Program-made: the position numbers and the translations under genes
NCBI RefSeq assembly: GCF_017873135.1
Contig: NZ_JAGGJV010000007.1
Location: forward strand, 248,001-312,000
Reading direction: 5' to 3'
Source of the DNA: Rhizobium herbae
GTDB taxonomy: Bacteria; Pseudomonadota; Alphaproteobacteria; Rhizobiales; Rhizobiaceae
Length of the DNA stretch: 64,000 nucleotides
In this document: positions 44,460 to 53,371 of the stretch, piece after piece
How the letters are laid out: every line of letters begins with the position of its first letter
Numbering within the stretch: the first letter of the stretch is position 1
The notes under the pieces: generated by a model
Seen by the model: only the letters and a program-made list of their open reading frames with translations
Databases searched by the model: none
Told to the model about the DNA's origin: nothing

Positions 44460-45839
44460 TTACGACCTTAGCGGGATCACCTTCCCCGGGTTCATGATGC
44501 CGTTCGGGTCGAGCGCCGTCTTGATCCGGCGCATGACGCCGATCTCGGCCTGGCTGCGGGAATGGTCGAGGAAATCGCGTTTCAGCGTGCCGATGCCGTG
44601 TTCGGCGGAGATCGAACCCTTGTATTTTCGGACGAGATCGTAGGCGATGGCGTCGATCTCGTGCAGGTCGTGTTCGCTTGGGCTTTCGATCCAGACGGCC
44701 ACATGCAAGTTGCTGTCGCCGACATGGCCGAAGAATGACACATGGGCGGCCGGGAAGCGGGCAAACAGGGCTTTCTCGCAATCCCCGGCGAAATCATCGA
44801 GCTGGCCGATCGGCAGGCTGACATCGAGATTGATCAGCCCGGGCAGCAGCTGGTCCATCAGGTGGCCTTCGCGGACCGACCAGAAGGCGCGGGCTTCCTT
44901 TTCCGACTGGGCAATCAGAGCGTCGGTGACGAGGCCGTCTTCGAAGGTCTTGCCAAGGAAGGTTTCGAAACGCTCCTTGTCCTCGTCGCTGCCGTTGGCA
45001 TCCTGTTCGATGATGACGATGAACGGGGTGGCCTTGTCGAAGAAGGTCAGGTTCAGCGCTTCGGCGTTGAAGCGGAAATAGTTTTCCCACATGGCCTCGA
45101 AGGCTGACAGGCCGGCGAGTTCGCGCTGGGCGGATTTGAGCAGCGAGACGACATGGGTGTAGCTATCGATGGCGCAGAGTGCCGTCAGCCGGGCGGCGGG
45201 CAGCGGGCGCAGGCGCAGCACGCACCGGGTGATGATGCCGAGCGTGCCTTCCGAGCCGATGAACAGCTGGCGCAGGTCGTAGCCGGTATTGTTCTTGACC
45301 ATCCTGTTGAGCGAGGACAGCACGGTGCCATCGGCCAGCACGGCTTCGAGACCCAGCACGTTGTCGCGGGTGACGCCGTGGCGGATGACGCGGATACCGC
45401 CGGCATTGGTGGAGAGATTGCCACCGATCTGGCAGGAGCCACGCGCACCGAGATCGATCGGCAGCAGGAAGCCGGCGGTTTCGGCCACGAGTTGCGCGAC
45501 TTCCAGCGGCGTGCCGGCAAGCACCGTCATGGTGCCGGCGGCCGTGTCGACGTCCTCGACACCGGACATGCGCTCCAGCGATATGGCGATGTCGCCACCC
45601 CGCGCATTGGCGCCGCCGGCAAGGCCGGTGAGGCCGCCCTGCGGCACGACGGGCTGGCGATGGCGGTCGCAGATGGCAAGAGCAAGCGAAACCTGTTCGG
45701 TATTCGATGGGCGCAGGACGGCGAGCGGCAGGGATTTGCCGGTGGTGCTGGCATCGCTGCGGTAGCGTTCGCCGATGGCTTCGCCGGTCAGCACGGTTTC
45801 GGTGCCCAGCGCTTCAATCAGATCGTCAATGACGGTCAT
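44460..45839 (-). CDS. FAD-linked D-2-hydroxyacid dehydrogenase (GlcD/D2HGDH-like)
   Basis: This is a 459-residue flavoprotein. The FAD-binding PCMH domain covers about residues 30-210 with PQGGLTGLAGGANA, SCQIGGNLSTNAGG and FIGSEGTLGIIT. The C-terminal FAD-oxidase domain contains HVGDSNLHVAVW, a metal/His motif, and SAEHGIGTLKR near the end. This is the GlcD/D-lactate/D-2-hydroxyglutarate dehydrogenase family. ATG 45839 with AGGAGAG upstream is preferred over longer frames. It is in an operon with the FMN enzyme upstream (16-bp gap). Exact hydroxyacid unknown. Confidence 0.85.
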   Translation of the reverse strand: MTVIDDLIEALGTETVLTGEAIGERYRSDASTTGKSLPLAVLRPSNTEQVSLALAICDRHRQPVVPQGGLTGLAGGANARGGDIAISLERMSGVEDVDTAAGTMTVLAGTPLEVAQLVAETAGFLLPIDLGARGSCQIGGNLSTNAGGIRVIRHGVTRDNVLGLEAVLADGTVLSSLNRMVKNNTGYDLRQLFIGSEGTLGIITRCVLRLRPLPAARLTALCAIDSYTHVVSLLKSAQRELAGLSAFEAMWENYFRFNAEALNLTFFDKATPFIVIIEQDANGSDEDKERFETFLGKTFEDGLVTDALIAQSEKEARAFWSVREGHLMDQLLPGLINLDVSLPIGQLDDFAGDCEKALFARFPAAHVSFFGHVGDSNLHVAVWIESPSEHDLHEIDAIAYDLVRKYKGSISAEHGIGTLKRDFLDHSRSQAEIGVMRRIKTALDPNGIMNPGKVIPLRS

Positions 45840-45855
45840 GGGGATGCTCTCCTGA

Positions 45856-47013
45856 TCAGGCGGCAACGGGCGCGTGGAGGAAGGACGGCAGGTCGGCGAG
45901 CGTCCTGCAACCGAGCTGGGCCATGGCGCCGGACAGTTCGGCCTTGAGGATATCAATCAGGTGACCGCCGCCGGCAGCGCCGATGGCGGCGCTGGCGAAG
46001 ATGAAGGGGCGGCCGATGAGGACGAAATCGGCACCGAGCGCCAGCATGCGGGCAACGTCCAGACCGGAGCGGATGCCGCCATCGGCTGCGATCAGCACAT
46101 CGGGGCCAAGAGCGCGGCGGATACCGGGCAGGACCGAAACGGCGGTGGGGGCGGCATCGAGCTGGCGGCCGCCATGGTTGGAGACGATCAGTCCGTCGGC
46201 ACCGAGCGCCAGATAGGCTTGCGCTTCCGTCACATCGAGCACGCCCTTGATCAGCAGTTTGCCCTTCCAGGCATCGCGGATGCGGCGGACGCGGTCTGCG
46301 CCGATAGGACCGGTCATGACGCGGCCGACGAATTCGGCCGATTGCTTCAGCGAGGCACCCTTCGGATAATAGGGCGACAGGTTCTCGAAATCGGGAATGC
46401 CGTGGCGCAGCACATGGCTTGCCCAGTGCGGGTGGGTGGCGATCTGGACCATCGTCTTCAGATCGAGGATTGGCGGCACGGACATGCCGTTGCGGATATC
46501 GCGCTCGCGGCGGGTGGGAGCGGGGATATCGACCGTCAGCACCAGCGTCTGGTAGCCGGACCGGGCCGCACGGGCAATCATGTCGGATTCCATGACCAGA
46601 TCATTGGGCGGATAGAACTGGAACCAGCCATTGTCGCCGGCGATCGGCCCGATGGCTTCCATGGCGCGGTTGGCGAAGGTCGAGAGTACATGCGGGATGT
46701 TGTGGGCCTTGGCCGCTTGCGCCAGCGGCACCTCGCAGCCGGGCCAGAGCAGGCCGGCAAGGCCGAGCGGGGCGACGCCGAAGGGCGCTTCGAAGCGCTT
46801 GCCGAACAGGGTGATGCTCATATCCGGGGAGGGAGCTTCCGACAGATAGCGTGGCATCAGCTCGATCGTATCGAGGCTAGCGACATTGCGCCGGACGCCG
46901 CTTTCGCGTCCGAGACCGCCGATCAGGTAATCATGCACGAACCCCGGCATGCGCCGCGCTGCGGCCGCTTCCATGTCGGGGATGCAGGGGAAACGTCTGT
47001 GCAGGGGGATCAT
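45856..47013 (-). CDS. FMN-dependent alpha-hydroxyacid oxidase/dehydrogenase
   Basis: This is a 385-residue TIM-barrel flavoenzyme of the LldD/glycolate oxidase family. Visible are APLGLAGLLWPGCE, TLVLTVDIPAPTRRERDIRNG, the catalytic Lys in GKLLIKGVLD, the active-site His-Gly-Gly-Arg in VSNHGGRQLD, and FMN-phosphate residues in AADGGIRSGLDVARMLALGAD plus IGRPF. It oxidises an L-2-hydroxyacid such as L-lactate or glycolate. Paired with the downstream FAD enzyme of D-hydroxyacid type, the operon could handle both enantiomers of one acid. Confidence 0.87.
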   Translation of the reverse strand: MIPLHRRFPCIPDMEAAAARRMPGFVHDYLIGGLGRESGVRRNVASLDTIELMPRYLSEAPSPDMSITLFGKRFEAPFGVAPLGLAGLLWPGCEVPLAQAAKAHNIPHVLSTFANRAMEAIGPIAGDNGWFQFYPPNDLVMESDMIARAARSGYQTLVLTVDIPAPTRRERDIRNGMSVPPILDLKTMVQIATHPHWASHVLRHGIPDFENLSPYYPKGASLKQSAEFVGRVMTGPIGADRVRRIRDAWKGKLLIKGVLDVTEAQAYLALGADGLIVSNHGGRQLDAAPTAVSVLPGIRRALGPDVLIAADGGIRSGLDVARMLALGADFVLIGRPFIFASAAIGAAGGGHLIDILKAELSGAMAQLGCRTLADLPSFLHAPVAA

Positions 47014-47125
47014 GCTGGCCGGATGCTCCTTGATTCGATGCGGACCTTAGCGGGTCTGGAGGGATGGCGGAAAGGCCCTCGTCCCGGCCATTGCACCGTC
47101 GGCCGCCGTCTCCACAGGCTTGCGG

Positions 47126-47872
47126 TCATGCCACGTCTCCGCTTGAGGGTTCGGCGCGGGACTTGCGGAGAAGATAGAGGCCATAGAGCGGCAGGACCGA
47201 TGCCAGAGCGTAGAGTTCCGCAGCGCTCCAGAGCTGGCCGGCGGGACCGACATCCAGCGTGAAGATGCAGAAATCCCAGGCGGCGTGCAAGGCGATCACG
47301 GGATAGAGCGAGCCTGTTCTGATCCGGATGGCAATGAACAAAATGCCAAGGCCAAAGGTGAAGATCGCCTGCGGGATCGCTGCGGAAAAGCCTGTCGAAA
47401 AACCGTTGAGCAGATGAACCGCACCGAACAGCGGGCTGGAAATCCAAACGGTCGACCGGATCGAGCAGCATGACCGCAATGCCTTGAACAGGATGCCGCG
47501 GAACATCAGTTCTTCGGACATACCGATCAGGAGAGTGTTGATAAAAATGGAGGCAATGACCCCGGGGGCGGGGAGACCGAACAGCACCATGACGCAGCAG
47601 AAAAACGCGATGTAGACCAGCGGCAACCAAAGCAAGGACAGCGACCGCACGGAGACCGGCGCATTGAACCCGAGGTCGCTCCAGCGGCAGATGAACGCAA
47701 CGCCCGTGAGGAAGACGATCGCGGCGACGAAGGCCGTATGCACGCCATGGGTGAGCGGATCGGCAGTGGAACCATTGAAACCGGCACTGATCGCTCCGCC
47801 GACAATGGTGATCGCGGTCCATATCGTCAGGACCATCAGGGACAGGCCCAATCGATTGTTGAATATGCCCAT
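47126..47872 (-). CDS. CPBP-family intramembrane glutamic endopeptidase
   Basis: This is a 248-residue integral membrane protein with about seven hydrophobic segments. The CAAX/CPBP (ABI) signature is present: EELMFRG (EExxxR motif), FGAVHLLNG and VIALHAAWD. Such proteases process membrane-bound or prenylated peptides in eukaryotes and have diverse bacterial roles including bacteriocin self-immunity. The ATG at 47872 follows an AGGAG at slightly long spacing. Frames extending to 48019 overlap the divergent copper-protein promoter and are unlikely. Its partner or substrate is not apparent. Confidence 0.82.
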   Translation of the reverse strand: MGIFNNRLGLSLMVLTIWTAITIVGGAISAGFNGSTADPLTHGVHTAFVAAIVFLTGVAFICRWSDLGFNAPVSVRSLSLLWLPLVYIAFFCCVMVLFGLPAPGVIASIFINTLLIGMSEELMFRGILFKALRSCCSIRSTVWISSPLFGAVHLLNGFSTGFSAAIPQAIFTFGLGILFIAIRIRTGSLYPVIALHAAWDFCIFTLDVGPAGQLWSAAELYALASVLPLYGLYLLRKSRAEPSSGDVA

Positions 47873-48048
47873 CGGGTTACCAACTCCTCGCGTCTCTTTC
47901 CGGCAGGCTGTCGAGTACGCTCCAGCCCTGGCTCCTATCAGCAAAGTCACCCTCAGTGGAAGAGAACGGGGCATGTTCAGCCTGTTGTCAGCTGTATCGT
48001 CGAGAGAGGCGGGCGGCATCTGTCGCCACGCAACGAAGGACTTTTCAA

Positions 48049-48483
48049 ATGGTTAGAATTCCACGCGCCATCCTGGCCACCGTCGCAGCAACCGCTTTGA
48101 CGTTCACGGCTTTCCCCTCCTGGGCCGACACGACGATCAAGGTACTCGAAAGTGGCGAAGGCGGCGGCGCCATGTCGCTCAAACTGGATCCGCCGACGGC
48201 CAGCCCCGGCCCGATTACCTTTGCCGTCCACAACGACGCCATGTCGGAAGAGCACGAGATGGTTGTGGTCAAGCTCAAATCGGCAGATCAGAAGATTCCT
48301 TTGATCAAGGCCAAGCACCGGATCGATGAATCCAAGCTGAAGAGCATGGGCGAAGTCGCCGATCTGAAACCCGGCGCCGATGGAGAACTGAAAACCAATC
48401 TGAAGGCCGGAACCTATCTGGTGTTCTGCAACCTCAAGGGCCACTACGAGGCCGGCATGCAGACCATGCTGACGGTCAAGTAA
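48049..48483 (+). CDS. Cupredoxin-like periplasmic blue copper protein
   Basis: The predicted 144-residue secreted protein has a signal peptide (AILATVAATALTFTAFPSWA) and one cupredoxin domain. Type-1 copper ligands are plausible as His69 (EEHEM), Cys127, His132 and Met137 in the CNLKGHYEAGM segment. It probably transfers electrons in the periplasm or binds copper. GAAGGA lies about 8 nt before the ATG. It is a single gene, divergent from the CPBP protease, followed by an imperfect hairpin. Confidence 0.85.
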   Translation: MVRIPRAILATVAATALTFTAFPSWADTTIKVLESGEGGGAMSLKLDPPTASPGPITFAVHNDAMSEEHEMVVVKLKSADQKIPLIKAKHRIDESKLKSMGEVADLKPGADGELKTNLKAGTYLVFCNLKGHYEAGMQTMLTVK

Positions 48484-48500
48484 GACGACGAAAACGAAGC

Positions 48501-48547
48501 GCCATCCGGCACTTTCTCCCGTCGATGCGGAGAAGGTGCCGGATGGG
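48501..48547. terminator. Hairpin between convergent copper-protein and deiminase-like genes
   Basis: A stem of about 19 bp with one mismatch (GCCATCCGGCACTTTCTCC against its near-complement at 48529-48547), 9-nt loop. The arms resemble half of the RIME-like elements elsewhere in the window. It probably works as a bidirectional terminator. Confidence 0.6.
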
Positions 48548-48560
48548 CAATTGAAGTATT

Positions 48561-49478
48561 CTACGCCGCTTCCCGCACCAGCGCCTGCGCCATGCAATGG
48601 ATGCCGCCGCCGGTCTTGGAGATTTCGCTCATGTCGATGGCGGCGACTTCGAAGCCGCGGGCGCGGAGGTTTTCGATCAGGGTTTTGGAGGATGTCGGCG
48701 CGATGACGCGGTCCTTGCCGAGCGACATGAAGTTGCAGCCGAGCGCCATCGTGTCCTGGAAGGGCACGTCGATAATCTCGTGGCCCTTGGCCTTCAGCCA
48801 GTCGACGATGCCCGGTTCGGTGCAGGCAAGGCATACAGCCGTCAATTTCGGGGCGATCGGCACGACCATCAGGTCGATATGGACGTAATATTCGTCGATG
48901 AAGGCAAGACGGGTTTCCCAGCCTTCCTTTTTGAACCAGTCCTCGACCTGGCGGGCGCCTTCCTCCTGCGTGCGGGCGCCGCCGCAGCCGATCAGCACGA
49001 CGCCGTCCTCGATGACGTTGAAATCACCGCCCTCGAAGGTTCCGGCCGTCACCATGTCGTAGATGGGGATGCCGAGCTTTTCATAGGTGCGGATGGCGGC
49101 ATAGTTTTCGCCGCGCCGCCACCAGTTGGCCATGGCGGTGATGATGGCGCCATAGGGCGTCATGACACTGCTGTCGCGCGAATAGACCTGCATCGGCAGT
49201 TCCGGCGTCGGTTCGTGCCAGTGGATCTTCACGCCGAAATGCTCGTAGGCCGACACCAGTTCCTTGTGCTGCGACTGCGCCACCTGGATATTGCAGGGCG
49301 CCTCGCGCAAGTGCTTGCGCGACAGCGAACTGGTGGAGAGGTGCCTGAGATACGCCGGCGAGCCGAGCAGCACGTCGGTCAGCGGATCGGTCTCGTTCTT
49401 GAAGCCCCAGCGGGTGAGGGGGGCTGTGCCGCCCTTGGGATTGCGACGCTGAAGCGAAAAGGGCTCGTTGAACTGCAT
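48561..49478 (-). CDS. Arginine-deiminase/dimethylargininase-like amidinotransferase family protein
   Basis: This is a 305-residue guanidine-modifying enzyme family protein. Catalytic-type residues are visible: Cys295 in GGGIHCMAQ, His in EYYVHIDLMVV, and acidic residues in GTFEGGDFNV. ATG 49478 is chosen because CGGAGGC sits 7 nt upstream, whereas the upstream ATG at 49484 is only one base from it. The amidohydrolase gene upstream ends 2 bp before, so they are co-transcribed. With the 2-ketoarginine-decarboxylase-like enzyme and a polyamine-type transporter nearby it should act on arginine or another guanidino or ureido compound. Confidence 0.82.
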   Translation of the reverse strand: MQFNEPFSLQRRNPKGGTAPLTRWGFKNETDPLTDVLLGSPAYLRHLSTSSLSRKHLREAPCNIQVAQSQHKELVSAYEHFGVKIHWHEPTPELPMQVYSRDSSVMTPYGAIITAMANWWRRGENYAAIRTYEKLGIPIYDMVTAGTFEGGDFNVIEDGVVLIGCGGARTQEEGARQVEDWFKKEGWETRLAFIDEYYVHIDLMVVPIAPKLTAVCLACTEPGIVDWLKAKGHEIIDVPFQDTMALGCNFMSLGKDRVIAPTSSKTLIENLRARGFEVAAIDMSEISKTGGGIHCMAQALVREAA

Positions 49479-49480
49479 GA

Positions 49481-51067
49481 TCATGCCTCCGGGGTTGAGG
49501 GTTTGGGAATCCACCAGTCCCGGCCACGGGCGGTGGTCACATATTCGGGCCAGCGGAAATCAATGGGCGGTGGGTAGTCGCAAAGCGGCGGTATCCATCT
49601 GGAGCCGCCGATGCCGCCGCCAGTGCGCTCGAGGAATTCGGTTTTGGCGGCGGTGCGAACCGTTTCGTCTTCCAAAAGCCGGATGGCAGACAGGGCAAGG
49701 GTCTTTGCTGCGCAGAGCACGGTCGGGTCGATGGTGGCGGGGATGCCGCCGAGCGCGTTCGAAACCCAGACGGGATAGGTATAGCCGGCCGGCGCCTTCA
49801 GGGCAGGACGGGCGATATAAAAGCGGGCGGTCGGGGCGTGCCAGCTCATGTCGGTATAGTCGTCCGAGGTGGAGTTGAGCTGCGAGGGAGCAAGATCGCG
49901 GCGCAGGATGGCATCCGCGTCCTGTGGCGAAATCAGCTTTTCCATCTCGTCGATGAAGGGTTCATCCATCGCTTCCACGCCGAGATTGGCCTGGATCTCG
50001 CGGGCGACAGTTTTCGCGGCCTTATCCCAGCGGGGCGGGCCGACGGTCTGAAGCGCGTCCCAGACGAGATTTGCCATCGCATGGTTGGCAAGGCCGGGGC
50101 GGGATTTCGACACCCAATGACGCCCGTACCGGCAGCCGGTCATGGCCGCCGCAGCTGCCGCGTTGCGGTCGAGAACCGAAGTGACCTGTTCGGCCATGGC
50201 AATGGTCGGCACGCGGATCATGTACTGGATTTCGGCAAGGCCGGCGGGAAGATTGTCGGCGGTCGCCTGTCCGGCGGTCAGGATCGCCTCGCTGATCGAC
50301 CAGCCGCCCTGATGGGTGAGCATCGAGTCCCGCAAGGCTTTTGAGGCCATATACATGGTCATCAGCGCATCGTTGGCGCCGGGGGCACGAACCGCCGAAT
50401 GGGACTGCGGGATCGGCGCATCGTCGCTGCGGCCCCAGGCTTCCGGCTGATCGCAGACGAAGCGGTAGATCATCGAATAGGCGGCGCCACAGTGGGTGTC
50501 CCAGCGCACCGTGTTGCACATCGGCAGCATGTAGAACGGGTGAAAGGAGAACATGCCGTCGAGGCCGTCGTAATAACCTTGTGCCGCGTGGATGGGCTTG
50601 GAGCCGCGGACCTTTTCGGCGGGTTCGCCGGTGAAGCGCAGCGTGCCCCCGATATTGTGCCGCTGCATCGCAGCCCTGGTGGCGAGCAGGCCGCCGAGCG
50701 AACCGACGCCCAGCGCCGAATGCGGATCGGTGTGACCGCCGGCCTCGAAGCTCAGGCCATCGCGGGGCTCTCTTTTCGTTGTTGCCGCCTGGCAATTGCC
50801 GGGAACGGCGTCGTATTCCGCATACATGCCGATCGTTGGGCCGGGGCCGTTGCTCCATTCGGCGCAGAAGGCGGTCGGCATGCCGGCCGAGCCTTCCTCG
50901 ACGGAAAAGCCCTGTTTGCGCAAGAGATCGACGTACCAGGCGGCGGATTCGTATTCGCGCCAGGCGGTTTCGCCATACGAAAAGATCTGCGCCGTCCAGT
51001 CCGACAGGTCGGCCCGGAGGGTGTCGACATAGGTCAGGGCGGAGGTCTGGGCGGCGGATATCGGCAC
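49481..51067 (-). CDS. M20-family amidohydrolase, AbgB-like
   Basis: This is a 528-residue metal-dependent amidohydrolase of the AbgB (p-aminobenzoyl-glutamate utilisation B) type. Metal-binding segments include GMYAEYDAVPGN, GGHTDPHSALGVGS, FTGEPAEKVRGSKP and a late TSDDYTDMSW. It should cleave an amide bond of an N-acylated amino acid. It lacks a signal peptide, so it is cytosolic. The start is a GTG at 51067. The gene is transcribed divergently from the LysR gene and leads a two-gene operon with the deiminase-like gene. Confidence 0.85.
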   Translation of the reverse strand: MPISAAQTSALTYVDTLRADLSDWTAQIFSYGETAWREYESAAWYVDLLRKQGFSVEEGSAGMPTAFCAEWSNGPGPTIGMYAEYDAVPGNCQAATTKREPRDGLSFEAGGHTDPHSALGVGSLGGLLATRAAMQRHNIGGTLRFTGEPAEKVRGSKPIHAAQGYYDGLDGMFSFHPFYMLPMCNTVRWDTHCGAAYSMIYRFVCDQPEAWGRSDDAPIPQSHSAVRAPGANDALMTMYMASKALRDSMLTHQGGWSISEAILTAGQATADNLPAGLAEIQYMIRVPTIAMAEQVTSVLDRNAAAAAAMTGCRYGRHWVSKSRPGLANHAMANLVWDALQTVGPPRWDKAAKTVAREIQANLGVEAMDEPFIDEMEKLISPQDADAILRRDLAPSQLNSTSDDYTDMSWHAPTARFYIARPALKAPAGYTYPVWVSNALGGIPATIDPTVLCAAKTLALSAIRLLEDETVRTAAKTEFLERTGGGIGGSRWIPPLCDYPPPIDFRWPEYVTTARGRDWWIPKPSTPEA

Positions 51068-51158
51068 GCGGGCTTCGTTTCGCTGGAGAAATCGGCTGAG
51101 CTGCTGTGGTCAGTTAAACGCCGATCCGTTTTTCGAAAAAGTGAAATGTTTTCCCGTC

Positions 51159-51180
51159 TTCGACAAATTAAGTTCGCCAA
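51159..51180. promoter_or_regulatory. Candidate LysR site upstream of the amidohydrolase/LysR genes
   Basis: The 22-bp sequence (reverse strand TTGGCGAACTTAATTTG, then TCGAA) matches the site at 52150-52171 at 18 of 22 positions. It is centred between the divergent starts. Confidence 0.6.
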
Positions 51181-51226
51181 TGCTCAAAATCCGGTCTAGC
51201 TTTGAGAGACGATCAGGAGAGGGCCG

Positions 51227-52123
51227 ATGCAGAGAATTCCATCCACCCAGGCTTTGCGCGCGCTGGAAAGTTTCGCGCGCCATGGCACGGTCTGGAAGGC
51301 GGCCGACGAGCTGAACCTGACGCGCAGCGCCATCAGCCATCAGCTGCGCCTGCTGGAGCGGGAACTCGGCTTCCAGATCTTCAACCGCGTCGGCACGCGC
51401 ATCGAACTGACCGAGCAGGGGCTGGGCTACGCGGCCGATATCCGCCAGGCGCTGAACGCCATTGCCGGCTCCGCCTCGCGCCATGCCAGCCGCGGCGTCA
51501 GCGGTTCGATCACGGTCAGCTGTCCGCCGGGCTTTGCCTCCAACTGGCTGTGCAACTACATCTCGCATTTCCGCGATGCCTATCCGGATGTGCGGATTTC
51601 GATCGTTACGCCACGCCGGCTCGACGATATCAGCAATCCCGATGTCGATGTGTTCATCGCGTTCGGCACGGGAAACTGGCCGTCGATGCAGGTGGAGCTG
51701 ATCGTCGAGGTCGAGTTTGCGCCGCTGTGCAGCCCGGTTCTGCTCAACAAGATCGGCGGGCTGAACGATCCCAGCGACATCAAGAAGATGTGCCTGCTGC
51801 ACCTTACCGACTACGAGGACTGGGAGACCTGGCTGGCGCTGGCCGGTGTCGACCAGAGCTACGCCTCGACCGGCATCATCTTCTCCGACATGAACCTGGT
51901 TTTCGCCGCGACCCTCTCCGGACAAGGCGTTGCCGTCGGCGACCGCTTCACCTGCCGCCACGCGATGAACAGCGGCCAGCTGGTGCAGCCGTTCGATATC
52001 AGCATCAATTCCAGCCGCTCCTACTATCTGGTGACGTCGGAGGCCAAGGCCGACAATCAGGCCGTCGTCGCCTTCAGCTCGTGGCTGCGCTCCGAGATGC
52101 TTAAAAATGACGCAGACACCTGA
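51227..52123 (+). CDS. LysR-family transcriptional regulator (GcvA-like)
   Basis: This is a 298-residue LysR regulator. The helix-turn-helix covers about residues 5-65 (TQALRALESFARHGTVWKAADEL, then LTRSAISHQLRLLERELG). The effector domain follows with SCPPGFASNWLCNYISHFRDAYPD and an IAFGTGNWP segment typical of GcvA-like members. AGGAGAGG precedes the ATG. It sits between the amidohydrolase operon and the ABC transporter operon, and matching 22-bp palindromes lie on both sides, so it probably controls both. Confidence 0.87.
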   Translation: MQRIPSTQALRALESFARHGTVWKAADELNLTRSAISHQLRLLERELGFQIFNRVGTRIELTEQGLGYAADIRQALNAIAGSASRHASRGVSGSITVSCPPGFASNWLCNYISHFRDAYPDVRISIVTPRRLDDISNPDVDVFIAFGTGNWPSMQVELIVEVEFAPLCSPVLLNKIGGLNDPSDIKKMCLLHLTDYEDWETWLALAGVDQSYASTGIIFSDMNLVFAATLSGQGVAVGDRFTCRHAMNSGQLVQPFDISINSSRSYYLVTSEAKADNQAVVAFSSWLRSEMLKNDADT

Positions 52124-52149
52124 GTTTTCGCCCATGGAACGGGCGACGC

Positions 52150-52171
52150 TTGGCAAATTTTATTTGTCCAA
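52150..52171. promoter_or_regulatory. Candidate LysR site upstream of the ABC transporter operon
   Basis: A near-perfect inverted repeat, TTGGCAAAT / ATTTGTCCAA, of LTTR T-N11-A character, 71 bp before the ATPase start. Confidence 0.65.
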
Positions 52172-52241
52172 GCGGGGAAAAGATTTCGTTTGTTCTGCTG
52201 CTAAAACACTCCTACGATTTCGGCGTTGAAAAGGAGCGTCG

Positions 52242-53315
52242 ATGCAGAGCGGACACGAGGCGGCCGAAATCACAGCGGAAGGAATCGGCAAGGCCTATGG
52301 TGATTTCCATGCCCTGCGCGATATCTCGCTGACGATCGGTTCCGGTGAATTCCTGACGCTTCTGGGGCCATCGGGCTCCGGCAAAAGTACCTTCCTGATG
52401 ATCCTTGCCGGCTTCGAGACGCCGACCTCCGGGCTGCTGCGCAAGAATGGCGCCGATATCACAACGGTCCCGGCCGAGAAGCGGGCCTTCGGCATGGTCT
52501 TCCAGGGCTATGCGCTGTTTCCGCACATGACCGTCGAACAGAACATTGCCTTTCCGCTCAAGGTTCAGGGACGTCCGGACGCCGACATCAAGCGGAGCGT
52601 CGATACCATCATCGACCGCGTCGGCTTGCGCGGGCACGAGAAGAAACGGCCGTCGGGACTGTCGGGCGGCCAGCAGCAGCGTGTCGCCTTGGCGCGGGCG
52701 CTTGTATTCGAACCCTCGGTCCTCCTGCTCGACGAGCCGTTTTCGGCGCTCGACAAGAACCTGCGCTCCTCGATGCAGGAAGAGGTCCGGCGGCTGCACC
52801 AGGAGACGGGCACCACCTTCGTTTTCGTCACCCACGACCAGTCCGAGGCCTTAGCGCTGTCCACCCGCATCGGCATCTTCAATCACGGGCAGTTGCAGCA
52901 ACTCGGCACGCCGAAGGACGTCTACGAGCGGCCGGCCAACCGGTTTGTCGCCGAATTCCTGGGCGACGTGAATTTCCTGTCGCTCTCTGGCGTCAAGGCG
53001 ACGGCTGACGGGGCCGAGGGCCTGTTCGAAGGCCATCCGATGCGGATCTGCGCGCCGGGCCAACCGGTGAGCGAACATTTCGCCATCCGGCCGGAGCATA
53101 TGGTGATGTTCGAGCAGGCGCCGGCCGAGGGCAACATGCTGAAGGCGGAGATCGGCGAGATCACCTATCTCGGCGCCGAAACGCGCTTTGGGCTGAAGAC
53201 GCCGGGAGGAATCGACCTCGTCCTGCAGATGCCGACGCGTGAGGTGAAGAGCGCCTTCCAGCCGGGGCGGCAGGTCTGGGCCGGCTGGCCGGCCAATCAG
53301 GGTTTCTTTCTGTAA
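52242..53315 (+). CDS. ABC transporter ATPase, spermidine/putrescine (PotA) type
   Basis: This is a 357-residue ABC ATPase. Walker A is GPSGSGKST, signature LSGGQQQRVALARAL, Walker B LLLDEPFSALD, switch His in VTHDQSEALALS. A C-terminal TOBE domain follows (FAIRPEHMVMFE, GEITYLGAETRFGL). GGAG precedes the ATG at 52242. It is the first gene of a four-gene transport operon (ATPase, binding protein, two permeases), all on the plus strand and continued by a TPP enzyme gene. The substrate is probably a polyamine-like or guanidino cation. Confidence 0.87.
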   Translation: MQSGHEAAEITAEGIGKAYGDFHALRDISLTIGSGEFLTLLGPSGSGKSTFLMILAGFETPTSGLLRKNGADITTVPAEKRAFGMVFQGYALFPHMTVEQNIAFPLKVQGRPDADIKRSVDTIIDRVGLRGHEKKRPSGLSGGQQQRVALARALVFEPSVLLLDEPFSALDKNLRSSMQEEVRRLHQETGTTFVFVTHDQSEALALSTRIGIFNHGQLQQLGTPKDVYERPANRFVAEFLGDVNFLSLSGVKATADGAEGLFEGHPMRICAPGQPVSEHFAIRPEHMVMFEQAPAEGNMLKAEIGEITYLGAETRFGLKTPGGIDLVLQMPTREVKSAFQPGRQVWAGWPANQGFFL

Positions 53316-53371
53316 GTGCCTAAACGAGCGACGCCGATAAAGGCGCGCCGAAAAAACCAGAGGAGAACGTC

